DNA from: Glaciozyma antarctica PI12
Lineage: Eukaryota > Basidiomycota > Microbotryomycetes > Kriegeriales > Camptobasidiaceae
Reading direction: 5' to 3'
Assembly (NCBI GenBank): GCA_002917775.1
Contig: KZ627158.1
Coordinates: 1,133,103 to 1,197,102, forward strand
Length of the DNA: 64,000 nucleotides
Below are positions 1 to 9,587 of the stretch, piece after piece (the first letter of the stretch is position 1; each line of letters starts with the position of its first letter). The notes under the pieces were generated by a model. That model did no database searches and had not been told where the DNA came from. It saw only the letters and a list, made by a program, of their open reading frames with translations. A program made the position numbers and the translations under genes.

Positions 1-306
1 GGAGCTGACCACGGCGTACGGAGGTTCCCCATCTGGGCTTGGATGGCGGTCCTCCTCTCCCTCTGTTCGGTGAACAACAGCAAGGCCTTGGAGGAGACGA
101 AGGAGAACAGCATGTACTCTGGTACGTTGCTCTCAATTGACACGGGTGGAGAGAGGCGGGAGCTGATGGTCGTGAGCGCAGGGTGGAGCTCGTTCGTCTT
201 CTCCGCCACGTCGCTGCTCACGGTGATGCTACCCGTGCTAGCAGGGCAGCAGACGAAAGCCGGTGGACTCCCATTTGGCTGGATGAAGGGAACTATCGTC
301 ATCTAG
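1..306 (+). CDS. 3' end of an unidentified integral membrane protein gene
   Basis: The window opens inside this gene. An open frame runs from base 1 to about 121, a 60-nt intron spans 122-181 (GTACGT donor, GCTGATG branch region, GCAG acceptor), and the last exon ends in a stop at 304-306. The visible C-terminus is about 80 residues and has two hydrophobic stretches, around AWMAVLLSLCSV and FVFSATSLLTVMLPVLAG, so it probably ends in membrane segments. I do not recognise the family. The frame is unchanged across the intron because the intron length is a multiple of three, so retention would not shift the frame. The gene is convergent with the PTPA gene at 342, with only 35 bases between the stop codons. 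Confidence 0.5.
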   Translation, partial: GADHGVRRFPIWAWMAVLLSLCSVNNSKALEETKENSMYSGTLLSIDTGGERRELMVVSAGWSSFVFSATSLLTVMLPVLAGQQTKAGGLPFGWMKGTIVI

Positions 307-341
307 CCTCCCATTCGACAACGCAATGTACCCAGTTCCAG

Positions 342-1923
342 CTAATCGAACGGGATCCTACGGACCTTGCCCTCTCCCTCCCTTTTCCGCATCTCCTCCG
401 CCGCCGCGAACGCGCTGGGAATAGGGATACCGCAACAGTCTCCGAAGCCCTCGCCGCGGACGTGAAGGTGGCCGTGCTCGTCCGTGTGCACGCCGGGTTC
501 CTCGGGGGCCGAGTCGGTGGAGGAGGGGAGGGAGGGATAGGGGAGGAGAGAGCCGAAGAGGAAGTGTTGGGCGACGGGGAGCTTGGCGAGCACTTCGGCT
601 TTGTACATCTTGAGCATGCCCGAGTTGACCTTGTCCCAGGTCTTGACCTGTGCGCGTAGGGTAGAGTTAGTGCGGGTCGAGTGCGGTCGAGCGTGAGCGT
701 TGGCGAGCGGAAGGTCGGACTGATGGGAGGATGGGAGGAGACGAAAGAGAGCACTCACGCCGGAGATGTCATCGAGCATGGGAGAATGCCACCGCAAGCT
801 CTCAGTCTTGATCTGCTCGTCTCGTCAGCTCTTTCCTCGCTTACTGCTCGCTTCTTGAACGCACCGAGTTGATGTATCGAATGTACGAGAGGTACATGTA
901 GTCCTTCGCAAACTCCTCGAGGATATCATTGTCGTGAATCGCCTTTGGCCGAATGTGCTTGTGCCCTCGCAATTGTGCTGATCCAAAGACTGCATCATCA
1001 CACGTTTAGCAACTTCCCACAGCGAGAAAGGAAAGGACGACGCACTGAAGACCCCAAAGTGGTAGTCGTCGAGTCCTTGAGCGCCGTGCGATCCTGCAGG
1101 CTCGAGCCAGTACGTCGTTTGCAGCACACGCGCAACCAGCATGTATCTGCGTTTACATCAGCACCACTCTTTGCGCCGCGAACGACAGCAGCACAACGCA
1201 CTTCCAGAACACCCTCGCCACCACCGCCCGGTCGTCCTCCACCCCAATCACTCCCAGCTTCCTCAGACACATTCTGCACCTCCATCAGCTCCCCTCCTCC
1301 CTGAACGCGAAAGGAGAAATACGCACAACCAGCAGAAGAAGTTAAGCTCCATCCCACTCCCATAATCCACCCTCTCACGATTCCCCCAGCACTCGCAGAA
1401 ATACCCCGCCAGCTCCACCGCCCACTTCTTCTCCAGCCCCGGGATCCCCTCATGCAGCTTCATCGCCTCCTGCACTCCTCATCAGCTCCATCCAGCGCAC
1501 GAAGGAGGGAGGACCGCACGGAGGTCATCTTGTCGTAGAACGTCTTGAACGCTGGATTCCCAAAGCGGGATTTCCCATTATCCACTGGAGGGGTATCCTG
1601 CGCTATACGCTCGACAGCATCGAGGACAGCGAGGAGGGATTGGACGGCCTGAGATGCGGGTTAGCTAAGCTCGCTCTCGGCGAGGGATGGGAGCGTACGG
1701 GGGACTCGGGGATGGGGGAGGAGAGGGGGATGCCGATTATGGATTCGTTGAGCTCTTCGAGGAAGGAGACGAGTGAGGCGTGTGTAGGTGAGTCGAGGAA
1801 GACTTGGAGGTGGGCGCGTGAGATGATGCGCTTGGTGGGGAGGACGGGAGAGCTGGGAGGCGAGGGGGGTGAGAGGGCTGCTGCTGTGGGAGGCTGAGCG
1901 TCGGCTGTAGTTGACTCTGGCAT
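342..1923 (-). CDS. Serine/threonine phosphatase 2A activator (PTPA, RRD1/RRD2 family)
   Basis: A peptidyl-prolyl isomerase-type activator of PP2A and its relatives, acting in cytosol and nucleus (family knowledge). Seen in order: the N-terminal block after about 40 Pro/Ser-rich residues ([20 protein letters not shown] and an LNESIIG motif), the [19 protein letters not shown] block, the [18 protein letters not shown] signature, then [20 protein letters not shown] and [10 protein letters not shown]. These are the diagnostic PTPA motifs in the right order. At least five exons are joined by short introns. I chose the ATG at 1923 (MPESTTAD). An upstream in-frame TTG at 1950 extends the open frame but is not a normal start. 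The gene is divergent from HMG-CoA lyase with about 300 bases between starts. RRD1 and RRD2 cannot be told apart by eye. Confidence 0.9.
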
Positions 1924-2222
1924 CGTGGCTTGTGGGGGAGGAGCAACCAACGACCTCCTCGTCGTCGAGCTGCTCGTTCTCCGAGCTTCCCTCGTTAAGC
2001 TTCTTCCAGGACTGCTCTCTCTTCAACTTCCTGTTCAACGACAGCTGCCTAGCGCGTAGCATCACTCCCAAGCCGCATTCCTTCCAAACACAGACTCAGG
2101 CGAGGAACGAACCCGTCGGTCCGGCAGAGTCGGCACTCGACCCCAGACAGCCCCAGACTCGTAGTCGACAGGTCTGCTCCCTGCCGTCGCGCAACAGGCA
2201 CCACTTCAATAGAGCTTCAAGG

Positions 2223-3586
2223 ATGAGCTCCTGCCTCCGCCGCCCTCTCCTCGCCTCAGCACCCCTGCGCCCCCTCAACGCGCCTCTCCTTCCCCACACT
2301 CTCCGCCCAACCGCCGCCCGCCTCCTCTCCACCGCGCCCTCTAGCAAGCCCGCCATCAAGATCGTCGAGGTAGGACCGAGGGATGGACTTCAGAACGAGA
2401 AGAAAGTCCTCCCTACCGAGCTCAAGGTCGAGCTCATCCGACGACTCGTCGAGGTCGGCTTGAACAACGTCGAGAGCGGGAGCTTTGTCTCGCCGAAGTG
2501 GGTGCGTTCAGTTCCCATTCCAGCTATTCTCCTGAGCTATTCCGGCGGGAGCTCCTCTACGAACGCACGCAGCTGACCCTTCCGGCTCGACAGGTCCCCC
2601 AAATGGCCAGCACGACCGCCGTCCTCTCCTCGCCAATCCTCCACGCCCTCCGCGCCCGCGACCCGACCCTCTCTCTCCCCGTCCTAGTTCCCAACACTCA
2701 AGGTCTCACCTCCCTCCTCGCCCTCCTCAACACTCCCTCCCCTCTGTCCTCCGCCCCCGCTCCCCCGCCCATCACGGACGAAATCGCCGTCTTCATCTCT
2801 GCGTCCGAAGGCTTCTCTCGCGCGAACTTGAATTGCTCGATCGCGCAATCGCTCGAGAGGCTCGAGATGGTGGTCAAGACGGCGTTGGAGATTGGGCTCA
2901 AGGTCCGCGGCTACGTTTCGGTCGTTGTGGGTTGCCCGTTCGAGGGGAGGGTCGAGCCGAGCAAGGTTAGGGAGGTGTCGAAGGCGTTGGTGGAGATGGG
3001 GTGCTACGAGATTAGCCTGGGAGATACGATTGGGGTCGGAACGCCGGAGAGCTGGAGGGAGATGGTGTATGCCGTTGGGAAGAGTGTAGACGTTTCGCTC
3101 ATGGCCGCGCGTTCTTCCCTCTCCTACGTTAATTCGCTTCGCTGACGAGACTTATCGCAGGCACACTGCCACGACTCGTACGGAACCGGCGTCGCAAACG
3201 TCCTCGCAGCAGTCGATGTACGTCCCTCGCTCCCCTCCCCGATACCCACCACTGACACCTCGCAGCTCGGCATCCGCACCATCGACTCCTCCATTTCCGG
3301 CCTCGGTGGCTGCCCCTACTCCCCCGGCGCAACCGGCAACGTAGCGACCGAAGACGTGATCTACGCCCTCGAATCCTCAGGCTTCTCCACCGGTGTCCTT
3401 CCCCTCCCCAAAGCTGGAGCGAGGTGGGATGACCTTTTGGAGAATGGGGAGAGGGCTAGAAGGTTTGAGGAGTTGGCGGAGGTGGGCGGGTGGGTTAGTG
3501 GCGAGGTTGGGAGGGCGAATGGGAGTAGGGCTGGCGTGGCGGTGTTGGCGAGGAGGGAGAGGAGGAGGAAGATGGAGGGGAAGTGA
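2223..3586 (+). CDS. Hydroxymethylglutaryl-CoA lyase, probably mitochondrial
   Basis: Cleaves HMG-CoA to acetoacetate and acetyl-CoA, the last step of leucine breakdown. Exons 2223-2501, 2594-3085, 3161-3217 and 3266-3586 give 382 residues. The N-terminus is Arg/Ala/Leu-rich and lacks acid residues for about 40 positions, as in a mitochondrial presequence. Then come VEVGPRDGLQNEK, ESGSFVSPKW, SLGDTIGVGTP, the metal-binding AHCHDSYGTG, and GLGGCPYSPGATGN with the catalytic Cys loop. The C-terminus is Arg/Lys-rich and has no peroxisomal SKL signal. The domain order is complete. The gene is divergent from PTPA and convergent with homogentisate dioxygenase. Both of these catabolic routes yield acetoacetate, which may be coincidence. 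Confidence 0.95.
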
Positions 3587-3822
3587 ATGGAACAGTGTGG
3601 AGTGGATCAGGGCTGCGCGGCTGGCTGAGGCGAAGTACTGCTCGGTTCTGCTTCGCAAGACGCACTTTGACTTCTTTTCGCGGCTCGCTACCATCGCTCC
3701 AGCACTCTACTTGTCTTCTTCTTAACGATACACTGCGTACAGCTTCTCTCCCTATGCATTTCGCTCCGTCGCTCGCGAAACAGCGAAAGGTATCTTCAAA
3801 TTCAACTACAACCCCACCTCAC

Positions 3823-5909
3823 TCAGTGCCCATTCTGCGCACTCCCCTCCATCACCGCCCCTCCCTCCACCTCCCTCGTCTTAAGCCCCTTGTTCCCCTT
3901 GATAGCATTCCCCTTCTCAATCGGCTTAAGCCCAAACTTGGCCAAATGCGCGTTGACCTCGTCCAATCGCTCGATGAACTCGGACTCGAGGGGATCCCAC
4001 ATCTGTGCGAAGAGTTAGCGAGAGGAGGGTAAGAAAGGGAGGAAACGGACCTTGGGCTCGTGGTAGTGAATCGTTCCCGCGCGAGTGACTGCCCAGTCTG
4101 TGAGAGTAAATGCGCGCTGGAGGGAGAACGGCATCAGCGACGTCGCAACTTCTCCGCAAGAATGAAACGTACAGCCGACTCAAACATGAAAGCGTACGCT
4201 CCATCACTGATCCACTGCGCCCCATTCTGCTCAATCTCGCTCGCGCCCTTGAACACCTGATAATCAACACCATGCGGTGTGAATCCGCACTCGTAGCTCG
4301 CTCCGCCGGGGAGGAAGTCGTCGGACCGTCCCCCGTAGTTCCCCATGATGAGGCCCATGAACTCGCTGGCGGCGTTGCGGTGGAAGTAGGGGGGACGGAA
4401 AGTGTGGGAGGCGACGTCCCAGCGAGGAGAGAAGATGAGGAAGTCGGCGACTGCGAGGCTGGGTTAGTGCGAGGGACGAAGGACGGAGGAAAGCACGTAC
4501 GGGGAGTGAAGGGCTCGTGAGAATTGACGGTGAGGACGCAGACTGAGAAGGGTCAGCTTCTGTGGGATGAGGGCGTGGAGAGGGTCTCACAGATGGAGGG
4601 ATCAATGTGATCGAAGGAGATACTTCCAACGTTGCAGAAGCGACTGAGGTCGTACTTGTACGGGACGTCTGCGCTTCAACGCATCAGCAACAGAGTAGTA
4701 GGAGTGAGCGGGGGAGGTACGCACAATTTCCGTGCCAGGCCACGACGTCGAAAGGCGAGTGCTCTTGCGAGCAGGACCAGAAAGTGCCCATGAGCTTGTA
4801 AACGATCTCCCAGCCGGATTGATCGACCTCGAACGAGGCGACAGGGTGCTCGAAATCGCGGGCTAGAGTCGAGAGGGGATTAGCGAGCTTCGCAGGGGAG
4901 CACGGGAGGAGCGTACGGTTCGCAAGGCCGTTTGCGCCGAGAGGACCCAGTTCGGGGAGTTTGTAGTGAGCGCCGAACACCTGCGTAAGAACGGATTAGC
5001 GAGAGGGAATGAAGTGAGGGGGGGACGACAAACCTCCTGGATGTATCCACGCGAAGGACCGTCAGGGAGCTTCACCTTGAAGCGAAGACCTCGCTGGATA
5101 ACGCAAATCTCTCCGGGAGCGACCATTAGGTGCCCAAGCTCTGTCTGGATATCGAGTCGACCTTGCTGAGGAACGATCAAGAGGTCTCCACTTCACGCGC
5201 TCGTCAGCTCCCTCGCTCCGAACAAAAAAATATGAGAGACGCACTCGTTGTTGATGAACGCGCGCTTGTCCATGCTCGTGTTAGCCATGTACATGTGGAT
5301 CGCAAGGCCCTCCTTGAGCGTAGGCTCGCCCGTTCCGCAAACAGTCTTGAGGCCGTCAATAAAATCAACCTCCTCATTGTCGGCGGGTAGGTGGAACGGC
5401 TTCCAGGCGATCTGAGTCGGGGAGACGTGGACCTTGGAGTTGATAGGAAGGAAGCAGGACTCGGTCTGCGTCTGTGTGTTAGCTCGGCTTGAAGAGAGAG
5501 CGGGGGAGGACGCACGTCTGCGTTGTCGGGCATCCGCGTGAAGCCTTGATGAGCGACAGAAGGGCGCATGCGGTAGAGCCAGAGCTTCTGGTTCTCGTGC
5601 CTAGGAGCGACGAACGCCGTCGCAGTCACCTGCTCAGCGTACAGTCCAAACGCGACTGCCAACAAGGGGGTCAGCTTCGGGGTCGACGAAGGGAACGAGG
5701 GAGGCTGACCCTTCTGAGGAGCGTTCTGGCCGAGGGGAAGAGTGCCAGGAACTGCTTCGGAGGCTGCGATCTGGTGTTAGCTAGCTGGGAGAGGTAAACA
5801 GGAACGGCGACGCACCAAAGGAGTTGCCGAAGCCAGGTTGGTACTGGTAGGGATCGTTGGGGCGAGCCTTGGAGGGCGCGACGACGTAGGCGGATTGAGC
5901 GGTTGCCAT
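3823..5909 (-). CDS. Homogentisate 1,2-dioxygenase
   Basis: The iron(II) ring-cleaving enzyme of tyrosine/phenylalanine breakdown, giving maleylacetoacetate. The start at 5909 reads [10 protein letters not shown] followed by the family opening [11 protein letters not shown]. Later blocks include the [10 protein letters not shown] loop, [14 protein letters not shown] (active-site His), [17 protein letters not shown] (His and Glu iron ligands) and FTPHGVDYQ (third ligand His). The last exon encodes [20 protein letters not shown] and ends in a stop at 3823-3825. About nine exons are separated by short introns carrying GTTAGC or GTCAGC-like branch regions. The next genes of the tyrosine pathway (fumarylacetoacetase, maleylacetoacetate isomerase) are not in the window. 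Confidence 0.95.
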
Positions 5910-6202
5910 ACTTGCTGTAGGGTGTGGCGAGAGAGAGAGCAGAAATGTTAGAGAGGAACGAGGAAGATAGCGCTCCTGGAGGAGGGAGAACTTCGGCAAA
6001 TCGGTCCCCCCCACATGCCGCTCCGAGATACCTTCGCAAGCTGTCGAGGAGCCCCAACTCGAGTCGCGTCCACCTTCGCCTTGATTCCACCCTCTTCCGA
6101 ATCCCCTCAGTCTCGACAAGCCCCCGCAGCGAAGCAAGGAAGGAGCGAAGACCCCGAGTCCGATCTCGGGCACAAAATCAACACACCTTGCAAAGCCCGC
6201 CA

Positions 6203-7549
6203 CTACGAGATCTTCAACGGGCTCTTCACCCCTGGGAACCCTCCCACAAACTCCTTCGGCAGCTCGGTCTCCACCAACGCCGTCTTGGAAACGTACACCT
6301 CCGTCCGCTCAATCTCGCCCTTCGAAAACGCGTGCTGACGCTTCTCGAGGTCGTGCGCCCACATTGCTGCGCCGATGGGATTGGAGAGGGCGAAGATGAG
6401 GCCGAGGAGTGGGATACGCTCGGTGAGGGCGCAGATGAGGGCGAAAGCTCGGTAGGAGGGGAGTCGCTCGACGAGGAAGAGGGATTGCTGGAATTCGCTG
6501 TGTGGAGTGCAGAGTCAGCCTGGGTTGCGGTGATTGAGATATAGATGTAGCGACGCACGTCATCTTCTTTGCGGCAAAGTACTGGAGAAACCGAGGTGGT
6601 GAGCGAAGGTTCCGAAGTTGGGGAAGGAGAGGCGCTCACGGGCTGATGGATCGTTCGGGTCAAGCTGAGGCTCCGCAAGCCCGCCGATACGATCGTGTTC
6701 AGGAAGGGAACGAAGCTGAGTGGTGTAAGGAGAACTGCAAAGAGGGCTGTTGAGTCAGAAACGATTTTGCGTCCTCGATCACAAGCCGCAAAACGCACCT
6801 TTGAGGATAACGAGACGGAAGATGGGTCCTGCGAGCCTAGCGTAGAAAGACTGCTTCTGCGCAAATCTCTTCGCTCTCTCGATGGGAGGAACTTTCCATT
6901 CCTCGACATATGGTCCCCAGAACTCGGCGTCTGCGAAGACAGGATCAGCTCCCTCCTTCGCAGCTCTCCACCCGCAACGCACCTTTCCCTCGACTCCTAA
7001 CCGTCGCTGCATAAACCTCCTTCTTACCCTTCGCAACCTGCCTCCTCAACGACCACTCCAGCAGCCCGCTGACCTGCCCCAGCACCAGACTCCAAGTCGT
7101 AAACCCGATCACGCTGATCCCAAAGTACGCTGCATCCTCTACGTTCGCAGGAGAGAAAGGCGAGCGCGCGAGGATGAAGGAGACGTAGAGGCGCGTGAGG
7201 GGCCAAGCGAGGAGGAGGTAGAAAGGGAGGGCGATGAGCCATCGCTTGAGGACCTTGCGCGAGCGGAGCCTGCGCGATCGTTAGTCGGAGAGCTTCGGAA
7301 AAGGGAACGAGAGCGACCAGATGGGGTGCCAGAGCTTTTCGTCTGTTACGAGGCGATAGAAGCCGACTGGGAGCTGGGGAGTTAGCCCGAGGTCGAGAGA
7401 GCTCCTGGCCGACAGGACGTACCGACGCAGTAGGAAGGGGGGAAGGGGAGAAGTTCGACGGGCCTGCGGATAGTCGTGAGCTACGCTTCTTGCTAAGCTC
7501 CGCCGTGAAGCTCTCCGTAGCTGCCGAAGAGCAGGCGTAGGACGCACAT
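6203..7549 (-). CDS. EI24-like / RRT8-type multi-pass membrane protein
   Basis: A multi-pass protein resembling the fungal RRT8/outer-spore-wall family in the EI24-like superfamily. Visible blocks are LPVGFYRLVTDEKLWHPIW, the hydrophobic WLIALPFYLLLAWPLTRLYV, FGISVIGFTTWSLVLGQVS, WKVPPIERAKRFAQKQSFYA, LSFVPFLNTIVSAGLRSL and a C-terminal segment ending in ALSNPIGAAMWAHDLEKRQ, a hallmark of the family. The start codon is split: AT at 7549-7548, an 84-nt intron at 7464-7547, then G at 7463, giving an N-terminus of MPVELLPF. The exon upstream of AT stays open in the same frame, so a longer N-terminus cannot be excluded. A role in lipid droplets or membranes is known for yeast relatives; it is only inferred here. 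Confidence 0.7.
7464..7547 (-). other. Intron that splits the start codon AT|G of the EI24-like gene
   Basis: On the minus strand the sequence reads AT, then GTGCGTCC at the intron start, and CCGCAG before GCCCGTCGAA. Splicing joins AT to G and creates ATG CCC GTC GAA, in frame with the conserved protein. If the intron stays in, the same AT followed by the intron's G also makes an ATG, but that frame encodes only 18 residues (MCVLRLLFGSYGELHGGA) before a stop inside the intron. Splicing would therefore choose between the protein and a short peptide. Confidence 0.55.
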
Positions 7550-7818
7550 GCTTGTTGATCCCTGGAGGTCGCCGGCGAGTTGGAAAGAGCGTGTGTGCGA
7601 GGTGTGTGACTGAGGTTGGCTTGCTTTCCGTTTGACACAGGACCTGAGGTGGAGGAGGAAGGTGGTCGCTGTCGGGAGCTGTTGCGGAAGGTCAAGAGAC
7701 CGGAGGACGTCGCGTCTGCTCTCGTCCTTCGACCACGCTGCCTCTTCTGCCATACGGTGCTGCTTAGCTTGCCTGCACTCTTCTACTCCTCTGCTCGCGA
7801 GTTCGTCCTTCCTCAAAC

Positions 7819-8425
7819 AGTGAGGAAGACCTTCATCTCCTCCCCCTCTTGCTAACGAACAGCTCCTGCTCGCAGTGGCACCTCCTCCTCGCCCTCTCTT
7901 CCCCAAACACCTCTTACCATCCATCAAGCACCTCTTCGACGTCCCCTCCTCCGCCACCCTTCGCGAACAGTTCATCGCGCACGAAGCCTCCTTCTCCTCT
8001 CCCCCGGACGCCACGTCAACCTCTTCCCGTATACGGAAGACTGCCATTACAAAGGCTACACGGCGCAGGACCTGCAGAGAATGATCAAGGAGACGCGGGA
8101 AGGCCAGCTTTCCTTGAGCCGAATTTGGTGCAGATGGCGCAGGAGGGTCGATTGGACGAAGGCGCCCACTCTCTCCCTCGTCGAACGGGAGAACATCCTT
8201 CTGCGCGCGGTCAAGGAGGAAAACAACTGGGGAATAGCCCTCTTCGTGCCTGAGGTGACGCTCGATGCGCTCTGCGGAGAGGATGGGAGGGGATTGGCGG
8301 ATCTCCTAGGAGGTTCACGTTTGATGGGAAGACGACGAAGGGGCGACTACGTCGTGCCGGCGTCACACATTGAGTTGAAAGACGAGCAGTGGGTCTTGGA
8401 CCTTCGAAAAGGAGGAGCAGGGTAA
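7819..8425 (+). CDS. Unrecognised conserved-looking protein with a split start codon
   Basis: I do not recognise the family. The start appears to be A at 7819 joined to TG at 7876-7877 by removal of a 56-nt intron, giving MAPPPRPLFPKHLLPSIKHL. The reading continues through TLREQFIAHEAS to a C5 run at about 8003-8007. There a one-base gain is needed to reach a second well-coded stretch: GRHVNLFPYTEDCHYKGY, TAQDLQRMIKETREG, then VERENILLRAVKEENNWGI, ALFVPEVTLDALCGEDG and VVPASHIELKDEQWVLDL, with the stop at 8423-8425. A neighbouring frame around 8110-8165 (LEPNLVQMAQEGRLDEG) also looks protein-like, so a second compensated shift is possible. The frame breaks may be sequencing errors. The gene is divergent from the EI24-like gene and convergent with MRM2, with a gap of only 68 bases. 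Confidence 0.45.
7820..7875 (+). other. Intron that splits the start codon A|TG of the unknown gene
   Basis: The sequence AAACA is followed by GTGAGG, a GCTAACG branch site, and GCTCGCAG before TGGCACCTCC. All three splice signals are strong. Joining A to TGGCACC makes ATG GCA CCT CCT, which opens the best coding frame of the region. No ATG in that frame lies downstream before the conserved-looking part. Confidence 0.5.
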
Positions 8426-8493
8426 CGACGCGAGAGGAGCAGAGGCAGATCCGCGAGCAGTAGCAATCCCACAACGCCTCCTCGTCCTCCGCA

Positions 8494-9435
8494 TCAGAAG
8501 TATATTCCCGATACGTTTTCCTCTTCCGCTCCCTCCACCTTGCTCCCCTCAGCAGCCCTCGCCTTCATCCCTCCGCACACCCAATACCCCTCCCTGCTCT
8601 CCGGCCGGCTGCTGCTCGGCTTCTCCCACCGCACGCTAGTAAAGTGCTTCTTCAGCGTCTCCTGAAACTCGGGCGACAGGCTCGACTGCAGACACTTCAT
8701 CACGAGCTCCGGTCCCCTCTTCTTCTCCCTCGTTGCCGCCTTGCCCACCGGTTGCCGCAAGTTGTCCAACGCGAACGCCAGCGCAGCTTCGCACAGATCG
8801 ATCGAGTTCGCCGCGTCGCGCAGGACGTTCCCGCTGACATTGGCGAGCATGTCACTGAGGACGAGGTCGACCTTGCCCTTCGACTTGGGCGACGTCTCAG
8901 CGAGCAAAGCGACGACCTGCGCCTGGACAAGAGGATCGAGGAAGTTCCCCTGTACGAAATAAACGCCAGGGAGCTGCTCGACTTCTCGCTTGAGCGGAAG
9001 GAGGTCAACAGCCACGATCGTCCCTCCGCGCGTCTTGCCCCTCGTCTTCTCCTTCTCCAACTTGTCCCCCAGCTCCCTATCCGCCGCCTGTGTCCATCCC
9101 CCCGGCGCAGCTCCAAGATCCACGATCGTCATCCCCGCGCGAATGAGAGAACCGCGAGAGCGTTGTTGCAGTTCGACGAGCTTGAAGGCGGAGCGGGAGA
9201 CGAAGGAGGACGAGGTCGAGTCGCGGACGAAGGGGTCGTGCTGTTGGCGTGCGAGCCAGATGGAGCTGGAGCCGGAGCGGGAGGAGGAGAGGCGGGTGTG
9301 GAGGGGGTAGTGGGGGAGCCAGGAGGACGGAGAGGGGGCGGAGGAGGAGAGGAGTCGGATGGAGGGCGTTCGGGGAGCCACTGCGGTACGTTGTTAGCTG
9401 GGAAGAGCTGAGGCTCGGTGAAGGGAGCGCTCACT
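8494..9435 (-). CDS. FtsJ/RrmJ-type rRNA 2'-O-methyltransferase, mitochondrial MRM2 class
   Basis: An S-adenosylmethionine-dependent ribose methyltransferase of 295 residues, like yeast Mrm2, which methylates the mitochondrial large rRNA. Seen: a Ser/Leu/Arg-rich leader, DPFVRDS.. SRSAFKLVELQ (substrate-proximal Lys), GMTIVDLGAAPGGWTQAA (SAM-binding), VAVDLLPL, VYFVQGNFLDP, VDLVLSDMLANVSG (catalytic Asp) and LVMKCLQ (catalytic Lys). The catalytic set fits K-D-K-E enzymes. The start codon is split: A at 9435, intron 9381-9434, TG at 9380-9379, giving MAPRTPSIRL. There is no ATG on this strand between 9381 and about 9586, and the first internal Met would remove part of the catalytic domain, so the split start is the best explanation. 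Confidence 0.85.
9381..9434 (-). other. Intron that splits the start codon A|TG of MRM2
   Basis: On the minus strand AGCAA is followed by GTGAGCGC, and ACCGCAG precedes TGGCTCCCC. The 54-nt intron has a plausible CCAGCTAAC branch site. Joining A and TG creates ATG GCT CCC CGA in the methyltransferase frame. Unspliced RNA has no ATG at this position, so translation of the full enzyme depends on this splice. Confidence 0.65.
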
Positions 9436-9587
9436 TGCTGTTTCGGTAGCGACTGTGTCGTGGGGAGAAGGAAGGAGGGAGCTGAGAGAGGACGCGCCGC
9501 CGGAATCCAGTCTCCGAACACTCTCCCAGCAGCTGACCTGGGCTGCTTCTCCTTCCTGCTTCTACACCTGCTTAAACCACCACCACC

